This document shows, one piece after another, positions 8,139 through 14,311 of a DNA stretch of 24,451 bases (positions are counted from its first letter, which is position 1; each line of letters opens with the position of its first letter). Origin of the DNA: a virus; the IMG/VR virus record IMGVR_UViG_3300042509_001135, positions 1-24,451 of that record; one strand, written 5' to 3'. The position numbers and the translations under genes are program-made. Under the pieces are notes generated by a model. It did not search any database, was not told the origin of the DNA, and saw nothing but the letters and a program-made list of their open reading frames with translations.

Positions 8139-8157
8139 GCCCGCTTCGGCGGGCTTT
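8139..8157 (+). terminator. Tetraloop hairpin, possible weak terminator
   Basis: GCCCGC, loop TTCG and GCGGGC form a 6-bp G/C stem closed by a stable tetraloop, followed by only TTT. It lies between two co-directional genes, so it may be partial termination, mRNA protection or a translation-spacing element. A near twin is at 8587-8602. Confidence 0.5.
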
Positions 8158-8171
8158 ACTGGACCCCGACC

Positions 8172-8399
8172 ATGCAGACCTACACCGCCGCCGAATTACT
8201 GAGCATTTCCCGAACCGCGCAAAAACTGCGCGATATCACCAGCGAACTTGCCGCCCGCGATTCAAAAGAATATCGGGATGCTTGCCAGCTTGAAGATATC
8301 GCCCACCGCTTACGCCAAGCCGCCGATGTTATGCAATACGACCCCGAAGGGGCTGAACTCATGATGATGAGCCTGATTCGCCCACTACAGACCGCCTGA
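8172..8399 (+). CDS. Unknown 75-aa helical protein
   Basis: Starts at ATG 8172, directly after the leader GGACCCCGACC, which also precedes the gene at 9004. An in-frame upstream start at 8088 would overlap the preceding gene and cross the hairpin, so it is unlikely. The protein (MQTYTAAELLSISRTAQKL...) is mostly helical, with ITSELAARDSKEYRDACQLEDIAHRL and a Met-rich C-terminal helix. No family is recognised. Part of a co-directional series of tiny genes. Confidence 0.7.
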   Translation: MQTYTAAELLSISRTAQKLRDITSELAARDSKEYRDACQLEDIAHRLRQAADVMQYDPEGAELMMMSLIRPLQTA

Positions 8400-8413
8400 A
8401 AGGAAACCCGACT

Positions 8414-8578
8414 ATGAACGACTACCAAGCAAACGGATTCGCTAGCCGCCGCGATTATCTGGAATCACTCGCCGAGGAATACCCGCGCGATGCAGTTTTC
8501 GCGCTGGCATCAATACTCGGACCCAACGAGGACTTCGACGGGCTGATTACCAGCTTAGAAGATGAATTCGACTACTAA
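8414..8578 (+). CDS. Unknown 54-aa acidic protein
   Basis: A short frame from ATG 8414 to TAA 8576-8578, preceded by AGGAAACCCGACT, which supplies a Shine-Dalgarno (AGGA) and resembles the local GGACCCCGACC leaders. The product begins MNDYQANGFASRRDYLESL and ends LITSLEDEFDY: acidic, helical and soluble. No function can be assigned. The spacing between the flanking genes and the leader support it being real. Confidence 0.65.
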   Translation: MNDYQANGFASRRDYLESLAEEYPRDAVFALASILGPNEDFDGLITSLEDEFDY

Positions 8579-8586
8579 CCCGACCC

Positions 8587-8607
8587 GCCCGCGCAAGCGG
8601 GCATTTT
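8587..8607 (+). terminator. Second tetraloop hairpin, possible weak terminator
   Basis: GCCCGC, loop GCAA (a GNRA tetraloop) and GCGGGC form a 6-bp stem identical to the one at 8139-8154 but with a different stable loop. It is followed by ATTTT. Both hairpins are preceded by CGACCC, showing a duplicated intercistronic element. Confidence 0.5.
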
Positions 8608-8621
8608 CTGGAGTTACTGCC

Positions 8622-8783
8622 ATGCCGACCATTAAACAAACCATGACCACCGCGACGATTTTTCTAGCTGGCTTTTGCGCCGCTGCCTGGGCTTACGGCC
8701 AAGTGGACCACGCTTCCGGCCTGATCTGCACCGCGACCAGCTTTTTTATGGCTGCACTATCCCACGCACAACCCGACATTTGA
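8622..8783 (+). CDS. Small membrane protein, 53 aa
   Basis: Starts at ATG 8622 with GGAG 8 bases upstream; the frame is open further upstream but that part runs through the hairpin and the previous gene. The product is hydrophobic, with two likely membrane segments: ATIFLAGFCAAAWAYG (about 11-26) and ASGLICTATSFFMAAL (about 31-46), joined by a short QVDH turn. It looks like a tiny two-pass inner-membrane protein. A holin is conceivable by shape only; there is no neighbouring lysin, so I do not call it one. Confidence 0.6.
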   Translation: MPTIKQTMTTATIFLAGFCAAAWAYGQVDHASGLICTATSFFMAALSHAQPDI

Positions 8784-8792
8784 GGCCGACCT

Positions 8793-8990
8793 ATGCGAAA
8801 CGACCCTTACTTCACCCGCGCCCGCTTTCCTTCACTTTGCGCCGAAACGGGCCGCAAGATTGAAAAAGGCGACGAAATAGCCTACTACCCGCGCGACCGC
8901 AAGGTTTACCACGCCGAGAGCAAGCAAGCCGCCGAACTGCGCGGACTGCAATTCAACGCCGCTTTCAATATGCCCGATGCTAACTGGTAA
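8793..8990 (+). CDS. Conserved small phage protein, 65 aa
   Basis: The product (MRNDPYFTRARFPSLCAETG...) contains CAETGRKIEKGDEIAYYPRDRKVYH, a pattern I recognise from small proteins widespread in phages and plasmids whose role is unknown. One Cys with nearby His might be a remnant of a treble-clef-like fold. A GAGG Shine-Dalgarno lies in the leader GAGGCCGACCT. It begins 9 bases after the previous stop. Confidence 0.75.
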   Translation: MRNDPYFTRARFPSLCAETGRKIEKGDEIAYYPRDRKVYHAESKQAAELRGLQFNAAFNMPDANW

Positions 8991-9003
8991 AGGACCCCGA
9001 CCA

Positions 9004-9240
9004 ATGCTCATCAACTACCACGCCAAAAACGACAAACAAGGTTGGCAGCTTGTTTGCAGCTTCCCGATTGACTCCGACCAATGGGGCGAAACCGACCGCA
9101 GCTTCATTGACGAGATGCTCAAGCAAGGCCAGCGCGTTATTACCTGCGGTTGGAATATGTGGGAAATCGCGCCCGACTTGGAACCGATCAAACCCTACCG
9201 CCCGATCAATCGGGGCCAGCAACCACTCGACCTAGATTAA
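9004..9240 (+). CDS. Unknown 78-aa protein
   Basis: Starts at ATG 9004 after the leader AAAGGACCCCGACCA, almost the same as that before the gene at 8172. The product (MLINYHAKNDKQGWQLVCSF...) is a soluble mixed alpha/beta protein with Trp and Cys residues (VITCGWNMWEI) and a polar C-terminus. No family recognised. It is the last gene before the leader type switches to AGGAGATCAGAC. Confidence 0.7.
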   Translation: MLINYHAKNDKQGWQLVCSFPIDSDQWGETDRSFIDEMLKQGQRVITCGWNMWEIAPDLEPIKPYRPINRGQQPLDLD

Positions 9241-9256
9241 CCAGGAGATCAGACCC

Positions 9257-9574
9257 ATGAAAACCACGCTATCCGTTTACGACTTCCGCGATGCCTTCCA
9301 CCGCTGCGGCAGAGGAGATCAGTTTTCCTATGACGCGCTCGGCATTATTTACGATTGGCTAGAGGAAAATGACCCAGATTTTGAACTCGACGTTATCGGC
9401 CTATGTTGCGACCTTGCCGAGGATGAGCCACGCGGCATCGCCGAGGATTATTCCATCGACGTTAGCGGCATGGATGACCAGGAAACCGAACAAGAGGTTT
9501 TGAACTACTTGCACGATCAGACCACCGTTTTAGGACAAACGAAAGCCGGAACAATAATTTATGTTCAATTTTAA
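9257..9574 (+). CDS. Conserved acidic phage/plasmid protein, 105 aa
   Basis: The first gene with the AGGAGATCAGAC leader. The product (MKTTLSVYDFRDAFHRCGRG...) carries FRDAFHRCGRGDQFSYDALGIIYDWLEE and FELDVIGLCCDLAEDE. This matches a small acidic protein family that I know from phages and plasmids (FxxAFxRxGRxNQFSYE...ELDVIALCC), function unknown. The protein is strongly acidic throughout. It may bind a host protein, but nothing in the sequence says which. Confidence 0.8.
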   Translation: MKTTLSVYDFRDAFHRCGRGDQFSYDALGIIYDWLEENDPDFELDVIGLCCDLAEDEPRGIAEDYSIDVSGMDDQETEQEVLNYLHDQTTVLGQTKAGTIIYVQF

Positions 9575-9586
9575 AAGGTTATTAAA

Positions 9587-9784
9587 ATGAAAATTACCAT
9601 TCGCGCCGACAAAAATTATGGGGTCCTGACCTACTACCCCGCTTGCCCCGCCGCTGAGATATTCGCCCGCATCGCCGGAACTAAGACGCTCACAACCCAC
9701 GCGCTGCGAGATATTGCCGCACTTGGATACGAGATTGAGATCGAGCAAACCGCGCCAAAAACATTCCGCGCACTAGCCGCCTAA
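9587..9784 (+). CDS. Unknown 65-aa protein with atypical leader
   Basis: Begins MKITIRADKNYGVLTYYP and contains FARIAGTKTLTTHALRDIAALGYEIEIEQ, a beta-strand then helix then strand arrangement. It is the only gene of the block between 9257 and 11773 without the common leader. Instead it has an AT-rich AAAAGGTTATTAAA before the ATG, which suggests that it arrived separately or lost the element. No known family. Confidence 0.7.
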   Translation: MKITIRADKNYGVLTYYPACPAAEIFARIAGTKTLTTHALRDIAALGYEIEIEQTAPKTFRALAA

Positions 9785-9799
9785 CAGGAGATCAGACCC

Positions 9800-10099
9800 A
9801 TGAATAAATTTTCAATCGCGCCGTGGAAATCGGCTATCGCTTTCGACCGCGCATACATCCGCAACATTAAAGACGCGCAAGGCGAAATCATCGCGCAAAT
9901 TCCAGACTGGGAAGATGGACTAGAGGAAACCACCGCCAACGCCCGATTAATGGCCGCCGCGCCTGATTTGTTGGCCGCACTCCGCGACTTGCTCGACGAG
10001 GCCGATTTAAATGAGGTTGACGAGTACACCGCGCCCAAAGTAGAAGCCGCCCGAGCCGCTATCGCGCGCGCGACAGGCGATCAGACCATCCCCGCTTAA
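9800..10099 (+). CDS. Conserved phage protein with NARLMAAAPDLL motif, 99 aa
   Basis: Contains NARLMAAAPDLLAALRDLL (about 47-65), the signature of a very common small phage protein family of unknown function, followed by EARAAIARATG. Its last residues, ATGDQTIPA, are encoded by a one-mismatch copy of the block's leader (10075-10086), so the C-terminus seems to have been extended by read-in of an old leader. The normal leader is at 9786. Confidence 0.8.
   Translation: MNKFSIAPWKSAIAFDRAYIRNIKDAQGEIIAQIPDWEDGLEETTANARLMAAAPDLLAALRDLLDEADLNEVDEYTAPKVEAARAAIARATGDQTIPA
10075..10086 (+). repeat. Decayed leader copy inside coding sequence
   Basis: AGGCGATCAGAC differs from the common leader by one base. 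It lies 26 bases upstream of an intact copy and inside the 3' end of the gene at 9800-10099. The two tandem copies suggest a former tiny gene or a recombination scar. Confidence 0.7.
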
Positions 10100-10114
10100 T
10101 AGGAGATCAGACCG

Positions 10115-10285
10115 ATGTTTACTTTTTACTACAACGGAATGTATATCAACGGCAGCTTTTCCCGCCCTGACTGTTATGTAACCGACGATACATTTCATTT
10201 TTTAGGCCGCAGATTCAGCAGCACACACGCCGCCAAGATAGCAATCACCCGCGCCCGCAAAGCCGGAATACCCGCCAGCCGATAG
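10115..10285 (+). CDS. Unknown 56-aa protein
   Basis: ATG 10115 follows an intact AGGAGATCAGAC leader, and the TAG stop is the first part of the next leader. The product starts MFTFYYNGMYINGSFSRPDC and ends with a basic helix (THAAKIAITRARKAGIPASR). The basic C-terminus could contact nucleic acid. No family is recognised. Leaders on both sides support it strongly. Confidence 0.75.
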   Translation: MFTFYYNGMYINGSFSRPDCYVTDDTFHFLGRRFSSTHAAKIAITRARKAGIPASR

Positions 10286-10297
10286 GAGATCAGACCG

Positions 10298-10645
10298 ATG
10301 GAATTCAATTACATAACCAGCACAGGTGTTGCACTCGACGATTTTGGCAACGAAGTGCGCGACGAAAGTGGCGCAGTAGTTATCGTGCCAGAGGATGAAC
10401 GAGCAAATTACGACATCGCATTTAGGTCAGACGGTAGCGAACAAAAGGCCGTGACGCTGCCCGATGGTGACTACAAAGCAGAGGACTATTGCAATGTATG
10501 GATAGACGTTCGCGGGTTTACCGTAAATCTGAAAACGACTGACGAGGGAATAGTCGTTGACGTTTTCAACGCCGAGCAACTACGGACAGAGCCGTATGCC
10601 GAGCCGGTAGCATCGACTTACGCATTCGATCATGAATTAGCCTGA
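10298..10645 (+). CDS. Unknown 115-aa acidic protein
   Basis: A strongly acidic, beta-rich protein (MEFNYITSTGVALDDFGNEV...), with DGDYKAEDYCNVWIDVRGF and TVNLKTTDEGIVVDVFNAEQL resembling strands of a small sandwich or OB-like fold. I recognise similar small phage proteins but no function. Common leader upstream, next leader starting 1 base after its TGA. Confidence 0.75.
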   Translation: MEFNYITSTGVALDDFGNEVRDESGAVVIVPEDERANYDIAFRSDGSEQKAVTLPDGDYKAEDYCNVWIDVRGFTVNLKTTDEGIVVDVFNAEQLRTEPYAEPVASTYAFDHELA

Positions 10646-10661
10646 TAGGAGATCAGACGAT

Positions 10662-10805
10662 ATGAACATCACAGAAAAAGAACTGCGCGACATGGCCGCC
10701 TATATTGCCGACTATCTCGCCGAGGAAAACGTTGCCGAGGTTGATTCTTGGCTTATCTGCCGCGCGATGGATGCTTATCTCGGCGGCGCAGCCGAGCAGA
10801 ACTAA
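10662..10805 (+). CDS. Unknown 47-aa helical protein
   Basis: Read from ATG 10662 after the leader at 10647, here with a GAT spacer, to TAA 10803-10805. The product (MNITEKELRDMAAYIADYL...) is acidic and helical: AAYIADYLAEENVAEVDSWLICRAMDAYL. The length and leader support a true gene. A helical hairpin binding a host protein is only a guess. Confidence 0.7.
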   Translation: MNITEKELRDMAAYIADYLAEENVAEVDSWLICRAMDAYLGGAAEQN

Positions 10806-10819
10806 TAGGAGATCAGACG

Positions 10820-10993
10820 ATGAAATATCAAGTGCTTTTTGATGGCGAAAATGTTTGGCAAATAGACGGACAGCCGCATTATTTCGACAGCTTTGAAGAA
10901 GCCGGAAAAGAACTAGACGAGCATTTCGCGGACATGGATGACGCTGGCATGGACTATGAACCAGCGGATTACAGAATTGAAATCGTGAACTAA
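10820..10993 (+). CDS. Unknown 57-aa acidic protein
   Basis: Starts at ATG 10820, one base after AGGAGATCAGAC; the frame is open upstream but reads through the previous gene. The product (MKYQVLFDGENVWQIDGQP...) has two beta strands then an acidic helix (FEEAGKELDEHFADMDDAG) and a last strand (YRIEIVN). Very acidic, DNA-mimic-like in charge, but no match to a known inhibitor is claimed. Confidence 0.75.
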   Translation: MKYQVLFDGENVWQIDGQPHYFDSFEEAGKELDEHFADMDDAGMDYEPADYRIEIVN

Positions 10994-11007
10994 CAGGAGA
11001 TCAGACG

Positions 11008-11181
11008 ATGACCAACTATCAGAAAGCCATTGAAACGTACGAGCGCGGCGGCCAATACGCCGTTTACACCGCCGTTCTATCAGGCGAATTGATGGCCGAT
11101 TGCTGGAGTCAATGCCGCCCTTGTGAGGATGAAACGCCGCACGAAGATGGCACTTGCTTAGTGTGCGGAACCAACAACTAA
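11008..11181 (+). CDS. Small zinc-ribbon-like protein, 57 aa
   Basis: Begins at ATG 11008 after the leader at 10995. The C-terminal half has CRPC (C36, C39) and CLVC (C50, C53), with an extra C32, which would form a zinc knuckle or ribbon. The N-terminal half is helical (YQKAIETYERGGQYAVYTAVLSGEL). It may be a zinc-bound adaptor or nucleic-acid contact protein; the partner is unknown. Confidence 0.75.
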   Translation: MTNYQKAIETYERGGQYAVYTAVLSGELMADCWSQCRPCEDETPHEDGTCLVCGTNN

Positions 11182-11195
11182 CAGGAGATCAGACG

Positions 11196-11372
11196 ATGAA
11201 TCAGCTTATCGAAAATTATGCAAACCATCTCGTTGACAGCATGGACATGAGTTCGCTTTGCCAATTTGCCTACGAGCAAATTTGCGAGAACCTAGAACAA
11301 ATGGATGAAAACGAACTGATGGACAGCATACAAGAGTGCGCCCCGCACCTGTTAGATGACGCCAAACAATAG
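11196..11372 (+). CDS. Conserved small helical phage protein, 58 aa
   Basis: The product (MNQLIENYANHLVDSMDMSS...) has LVDSMDMSSLCQFAYEQICENL followed by an acidic tail (ENELMDSIQECAPHLLDD). I recognise this pattern from small proteins in many phages, role unknown. Common leader at 11183; the TAG stop overlaps the next leader. Confidence 0.8.
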   Translation: MNQLIENYANHLVDSMDMSSLCQFAYEQICENLEQMDENELMDSIQECAPHLLDDAKQ

Positions 11373-11384
11373 GAGATCAGACCC

Positions 11385-11555
11385 ATGATTCTTGACGCAT
11401 ACGTTATTGAAAATGAAACAGACCCTAGTTTGCTTTGGTGCAACGCATGGGGTTGGACAGATGGAGATGACTTCGACGTTTTCAGTTATGACGAAAAAGA
11501 GGAATTCACTTTACCGATAGAGGGTAAGTGGATGCAGCTAGTTGTTACCGCTTAA
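11385..11555 (+). CDS. Unknown 56-aa acidic protein
   Basis: From ATG 11385, after the leader at 11371 with a CC spacer, to TAA 11553-11555. The product (MILDAYVIENETDPSLLWCN...) is very acidic and beta-rich with several Trp residues (LLWCNAWGWTDGDDF). No family is recognised. Confidence 0.7.
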   Translation: MILDAYVIENETDPSLLWCNAWGWTDGDDFDVFSYDEKEEFTLPIEGKWMQLVVTA

Positions 11556-11569
11556 CAGGAGATCAGACG

Positions 11570-11773
11570 ATGAACACCTACAACGTCACAATCAAAGCAG
11601 AAGTTTATAAAACCATAACAGTCGATGCAGACAATGAAGATGCAGCCTACATCGCCGCGCATGAACTGTTTACGGTCGCGCCCGATTTTGTGTGGCCTGA
11701 GAGTTACAACGAAGAAACCATCGGGATTGAACTGATAGAAGATCAGACGGTGCTATCCTGCGCCCATGACTAG
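11570..11773 (+). CDS. Conserved small phage protein, 67 aa
   Basis: The last gene with an intact leader (11557). The product (MNTYNVTIKAEVYKTITVDA...) shows the pattern NVTIKAEVYKTITVDADNEDAAYIAAHELF, shared with small phage proteins of strand-strand-helix type and unknown function. Its C-terminal LIEDQTVLSCAHD runs through a one-mismatch leader copy (11737-11748). It overlaps the next gene by 8 bases. Confidence 0.75.
   Translation: MNTYNVTIKAEVYKTITVDADNEDAAYIAAHELFTVAPDFVWPESYNEETIGIELIEDQTVLSCAHD
11737..11752 (+). repeat. Decayed leader followed by a GTG remnant
   Basis: AGAAGATCAGAC differs by one base from the common leader, and the expected ATG position holds GTG (11750-11752), followed by just six more codons and TAG. 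It looks like the wreck of an eleventh cassette, now read in frame by the gene at 11570. Confidence 0.65.
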
Positions 11774-11966
11774 CAAAAAGATGTTCACCCTGTACCTGAT
11801 CGAGAACGACGAGGGTCAGGTCAGGGTGATAACCGACTACTCTGGAGAAGGCGACCGCTGCCTTGCCCTGGGTGTTGAAATCATGCAGTCGCTTGCCATC
11901 ATCCAGCCCCATACAGGCGGCGGCCTATCCTTCGTAATGCCGAGCCAGACCGATGTTGAGCATTGA
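11766..11966 (+). CDS. Unknown 66-aa protein, last of the rightward cluster
   Basis: Starts at ATG 11766, overlapping the preceding gene by 8 bases. The product (MTSKKMFTLYLIENDEGQVR...) has beta-prone KMFTLYLIENDEGQVRVITDY followed by a helix (CLALGVEIMQSLAII). There is no clear Shine-Dalgarno of its own apart from the decayed leader about 20 bases upstream. Its last 42 bases overlap the 3' end of the primase-like gene on the other strand. Confidence 0.6.
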   Translation: MTSKKMFTLYLIENDEGQVRVITDYSGEGDRCLALGVEIMQSLAIIQPHTGGGLSFVMPSQTDVEH

Positions 11967-12779
11967 CTGGGTCAGGCTTTGGCTAAAATCGAACAATCCA
12001 ACCCGACGATGGTAGTCGTTAGCATCCTCGCCTACACGATCAGACATCCAAACCGGCCAGCCTATTTCCTCTGCCGCCCGCTGCCCTGTGCCGGACTCGT
12101 CGTTATCTGCAATGACCAACCCCTGCTCTAGCCCCTCTGCTACGCGCACCATGTTGCCAGCCGAGAAGCAAACATGAAGTGTGTACCTGCGCTTCAACTG
12201 CTTCATTGCCGCACGAACGGACAGCGCAGTAGCGTACCCCTCGCACACAATGTTTACGCCCTTGTTATCGAAGGTAAAGGTCGCGCCGCTTGTGCGCTGG
12301 CCGTACAAAAACTTCTTCGTGCCATCCTCCCATATCTGCTGGACCCCGACCAGGCTCTTGCCGCATCTCATGGGTATGAGAAGGACAGGCTTGTTCTCGA
12401 TCCGAAGAACGCTACCCTGCTCATCAGGAAACCCCTTGCTTGCAAGGTATTCGTGGGTGCTGTACCCGCTATCGTTCAGCATACGCACCGCTTTGCCGAC
12501 AGCCTCGGTCGCCAGCTTCTTACGCTGCTGATCTGCCTGCGCCTGACTGATGACGATGGATCGTATATCCAAGTTCAGACGGTCGCTTGAGTCAGGCTTC
12601 CACAAACTGGTGACGGTAGATAGTGCATGGTTCTGCACGAACCCATGCGTACCCATGTATTTGCACGCGCCGTTGCGCTTGCGCGGGTGATCCTCTGTTG
12701 GATACCGCTTCCACACGCCGATCTCTGGCAGCTCGTTAATGATGATGCCGTGTGATCTGGCAAATTGAATAAAGTCCAT
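11925..12779 (-). CDS. DNA primase-like protein with Toprim domain
   Basis: A 284-residue protein likely making primers with the neighbouring helicase. The Toprim core is visible: NIVCEGYATALSVRAAM (E180), GLVIADNDESGTG (D225 and D227), and EDANDY (252-257). N-terminal residues 1-65 contain KYMGTHGFVQNHALSTVTSLW, as in the start of phage and plasmid-type Toprim primases, but no zinc-binding Cys set is present. I placed the start at ATG 12779 within TGATG, overlapping the helicase stop; a TTG 3 bases upstream is less likely. The helicase is separate rather than fused, unlike T7 gp4. Confidence 0.8.
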   Translation of the reverse strand: MDFIQFARSHGIIINELPEIGVWKRYPTEDHPRKRNGACKYMGTHGFVQNHALSTVTSLWKPDSSDRLNLDIRSIVISQAQADQQRKKLATEAVGKAVRMLNDSGYSTHEYLASKGFPDEQGSVLRIENKPVLLIPMRCGKSLVGVQQIWEDGTKKFLYGQRTSGATFTFDNKGVNIVCEGYATALSVRAAMKQLKRRYTLHVCFSAGNMVRVAEGLEQGLVIADNDESGTGQRAAEEIGWPVWMSDRVGEDANDYHRRVGLFDFSQSLTQSMLNIGLARHYEG

Positions 12780-14266
12780 CAACCCCTCCCGATTGATTTC
12801 ATAAACTGCTTTAACTTCTTGTCGATGAACCGCTTGGTTTCTGCCGTGACCATCGCCGGTTCGTTGTCGATCAGACCTCTCGGCCAGACCCCAAACTTGT
12901 CGCGGTATGTATGACTAGCCCGACCCTTCGACCAGCCCTGATAGCGCATCAGCCAGACCATCTGGTTCCAGAAGTCCTGCTTACTTTCGCGCGGCATCCC
13001 GTTAGACAGCTCGACCATCTTGCCATCCACTTCAGTCACCAGGTTCTTGCGCTCACGAACGTGGCCGCAGTTGTAGCAGGTGTCACTACCAGACGGCCAG
13101 AGCGCAGCACAGACGGGGCATTTGCTTTCTTTCTTCTGTCGTTCAGACGGTTCTTTCTTCGCCTTCTCTTTGCCATCTTCTAGCTTGCTGACACCATCCT
13201 CGAACAGCTCATCCCAATCCTGCCGGAACCGGAGATAGTTGCCGCTGTGATCCAACCAAACGGCAAACGGCTTGGCCTCTGGATTGTGTACGTTGGCACG
13301 CATCACCCTGCCCATCTGCTGCACATGAGAGGAGAACGACTTCGAGAATGGCCGAGCAGATACGCCGATCTGCACATACTCGTTGTCGAATCCCTTCGTT
13401 AAGATGTCGCACGCTATCAAGCCGATGATCTTACTGTCGGGCTTGGCAAAGTCTTCGATGACCTCGCGCTTCCAGTCCTCGTCATCTTTGTAGGACAGAC
13501 TGACAAAGTTGTAGCCGAGTGCTTGAAACTTGGCCGCAAGATCAGCACCATGCGCGACACCTGCTGCGAACACCACCGTCTTGCGCGGCTCACCAAATAT
13601 CTCGCGGGTTTTCTTTGCCCACTCGGTGACAACGTCGCCGGTAATCTTCATGCCGCGCTCGGTCGCATCAGCCTGGCTCCACTCACCCGCAACTTTCTTC
13701 GCCCCTTCCATATCAATTTCTCTGGCGATGAACACACGAAGCGGAACCAGACTACCCTGCTCGACTAGCTCTTTGGTGGTGATGGGTGATACGACATTCG
13801 AGTACGTGTTGCCAAGCCCTTTGGTAAACGGACTAGCAGACAACCCGACGACCTTGATGTGCGGATTGTTCTTGATGAACTCGATGGTCTGCTTGCGTTG
13901 CGCGTGGCATTCATCCACGACCAACAGATCCAAGCCAGGAAACGAACCGCGCTTCTCCAGCGTTTGAGCAGAGCAGACTTGGATGTTTTCATAGGGCTTA
14001 TACCGCCAGTGACCGGCTTGCAGTACACCGTGGTCAACGCTGTACTTGTCCAATCGTCTGCTGGTCTGATCGCATAGCACGATACGATCAAGGATCATCG
14101 CGGCTTTGCTGCCCTTCTTCTTTGCCGCTTCCAACATGGCGATGGCAATCTCTGTCTTGCCACCGCCCGTGCCTAGATATAACAACTGACTTCTGTGTCC
14201 CCTTGCAAAACCTTCACGCAACTTCTGTATAGCTTGCTCTTGATAGTCCCGTAATTGCAGCGACAT
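12779..14266 (-). CDS. Superfamily 2 DEAD/DEAH-like helicase with zinc ribbon
   Basis: A 495-residue helicase. Motif Q/N-terminal RDYQEQAI, motif I GTGGGKT (32-38), motif II DECH (118-121), motif III SAS (143-145), and motif VI QQMGRVMR (316-323) follow in order. Between 383 and 400 a CPVC...CYNC zinc ribbon is inserted, followed by a helical C-terminal domain (KQDFWNQMVWLMRYQGW). It resembles phage SF2 helicases of the UvsW/Res type. I chose ATG 14266 because an AAGGAGG Shine-Dalgarno lies directly upstream. It likely unwinds replication or recombination intermediates together with the downstream primase. Confidence 0.88.
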   Translation of the reverse strand: MSLQLRDYQEQAIQKLREGFARGHRSQLLYLGTGGGKTEIAIAMLEAAKKKGSKAAMILDRIVLCDQTSRRLDKYSVDHGVLQAGHWRYKPYENIQVCSAQTLEKRGSFPGLDLLVVDECHAQRKQTIEFIKNNPHIKVVGLSASPFTKGLGNTYSNVVSPITTKELVEQGSLVPLRVFIAREIDMEGAKKVAGEWSQADATERGMKITGDVVTEWAKKTREIFGEPRKTVVFAAGVAHGADLAAKFQALGYNFVSLSYKDDEDWKREVIEDFAKPDSKIIGLIACDILTKGFDNEYVQIGVSARPFSKSFSSHVQQMGRVMRANVHNPEAKPFAVWLDHSGNYLRFRQDWDELFEDGVSKLEDGKEKAKKEPSERQKKESKCPVCAALWPSGSDTCYNCGHVRERKNLVTEVDGKMVELSNGMPRESKQDFWNQMVWLMRYQGWSKGRASHTYRDKFGVWPRGLIDNEPAMVTAETKRFIDKKLKQFMKSIGRG

Positions 14267-14278
14267 TGATTCCTCCTT

Positions 14279-14298
14279 CCGGCACACAAGCCCGCCGG
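14279..14298 (-). other. Hairpin between ParB-like and helicase genes
   Basis: CCGGC (14279-14283) and GCCGG (14294-14298) pair around a 10-base loop, within the 45-base gap before the helicase. An alternative CACAC/GTGTG pairing overlaps it. It may adjust helicase translation; no T-run for termination. Confidence 0.35.
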
Positions 14299-14311
14299 TG
14301 TGGGCGTAGTT

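Larger units (their letters stand above)
9243..11568 (+). repeat. Ten identical 12-base gene leaders, AGGAGATCAGAC
   Basis: The sequence AGGAGATCAGAC occurs intact at 9243, 9786, 10101, 10284, 10647, 10807, 10995, 11183, 11371 and 11557 (first base given). Each copy is followed by 1-3 bases (G, CC, CG or GAT) and then the start codon of a small gene. AGGAG is a near-ideal Shine-Dalgarno, but the invariant ATCAGAC part is not needed for ribosome binding. The preceding stop codon often touches or overlaps the leader (TAACAGGAG, TAATAGGAG, GATAGGAG). Only the gene at 9587 in this block has a different, AT-rich leader. The feature spans first to last copy; it is not continuous. Confidence 0.95.

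Noticed and set aside
8622-8783. Holin call for the two-segment membrane protein
   Set aside because: Size and shape fit, but no endolysin or spanin gene is near, so the call would rest on hydrophobicity only.
9313-9322. Possible further leader copy AGGAGATCAG inside the gene at 9257
   Set aside because: It encodes the GDQFSY stretch that is conserved in this protein family, so coding constraint explains it.
9243-11568. CRISPR array suggested by regular short repeats
   Set aside because: Repeats are only 12 bases, spacing is irregular (about 160-540 bases) and every interval is filled by a gene starting right after the repeat.
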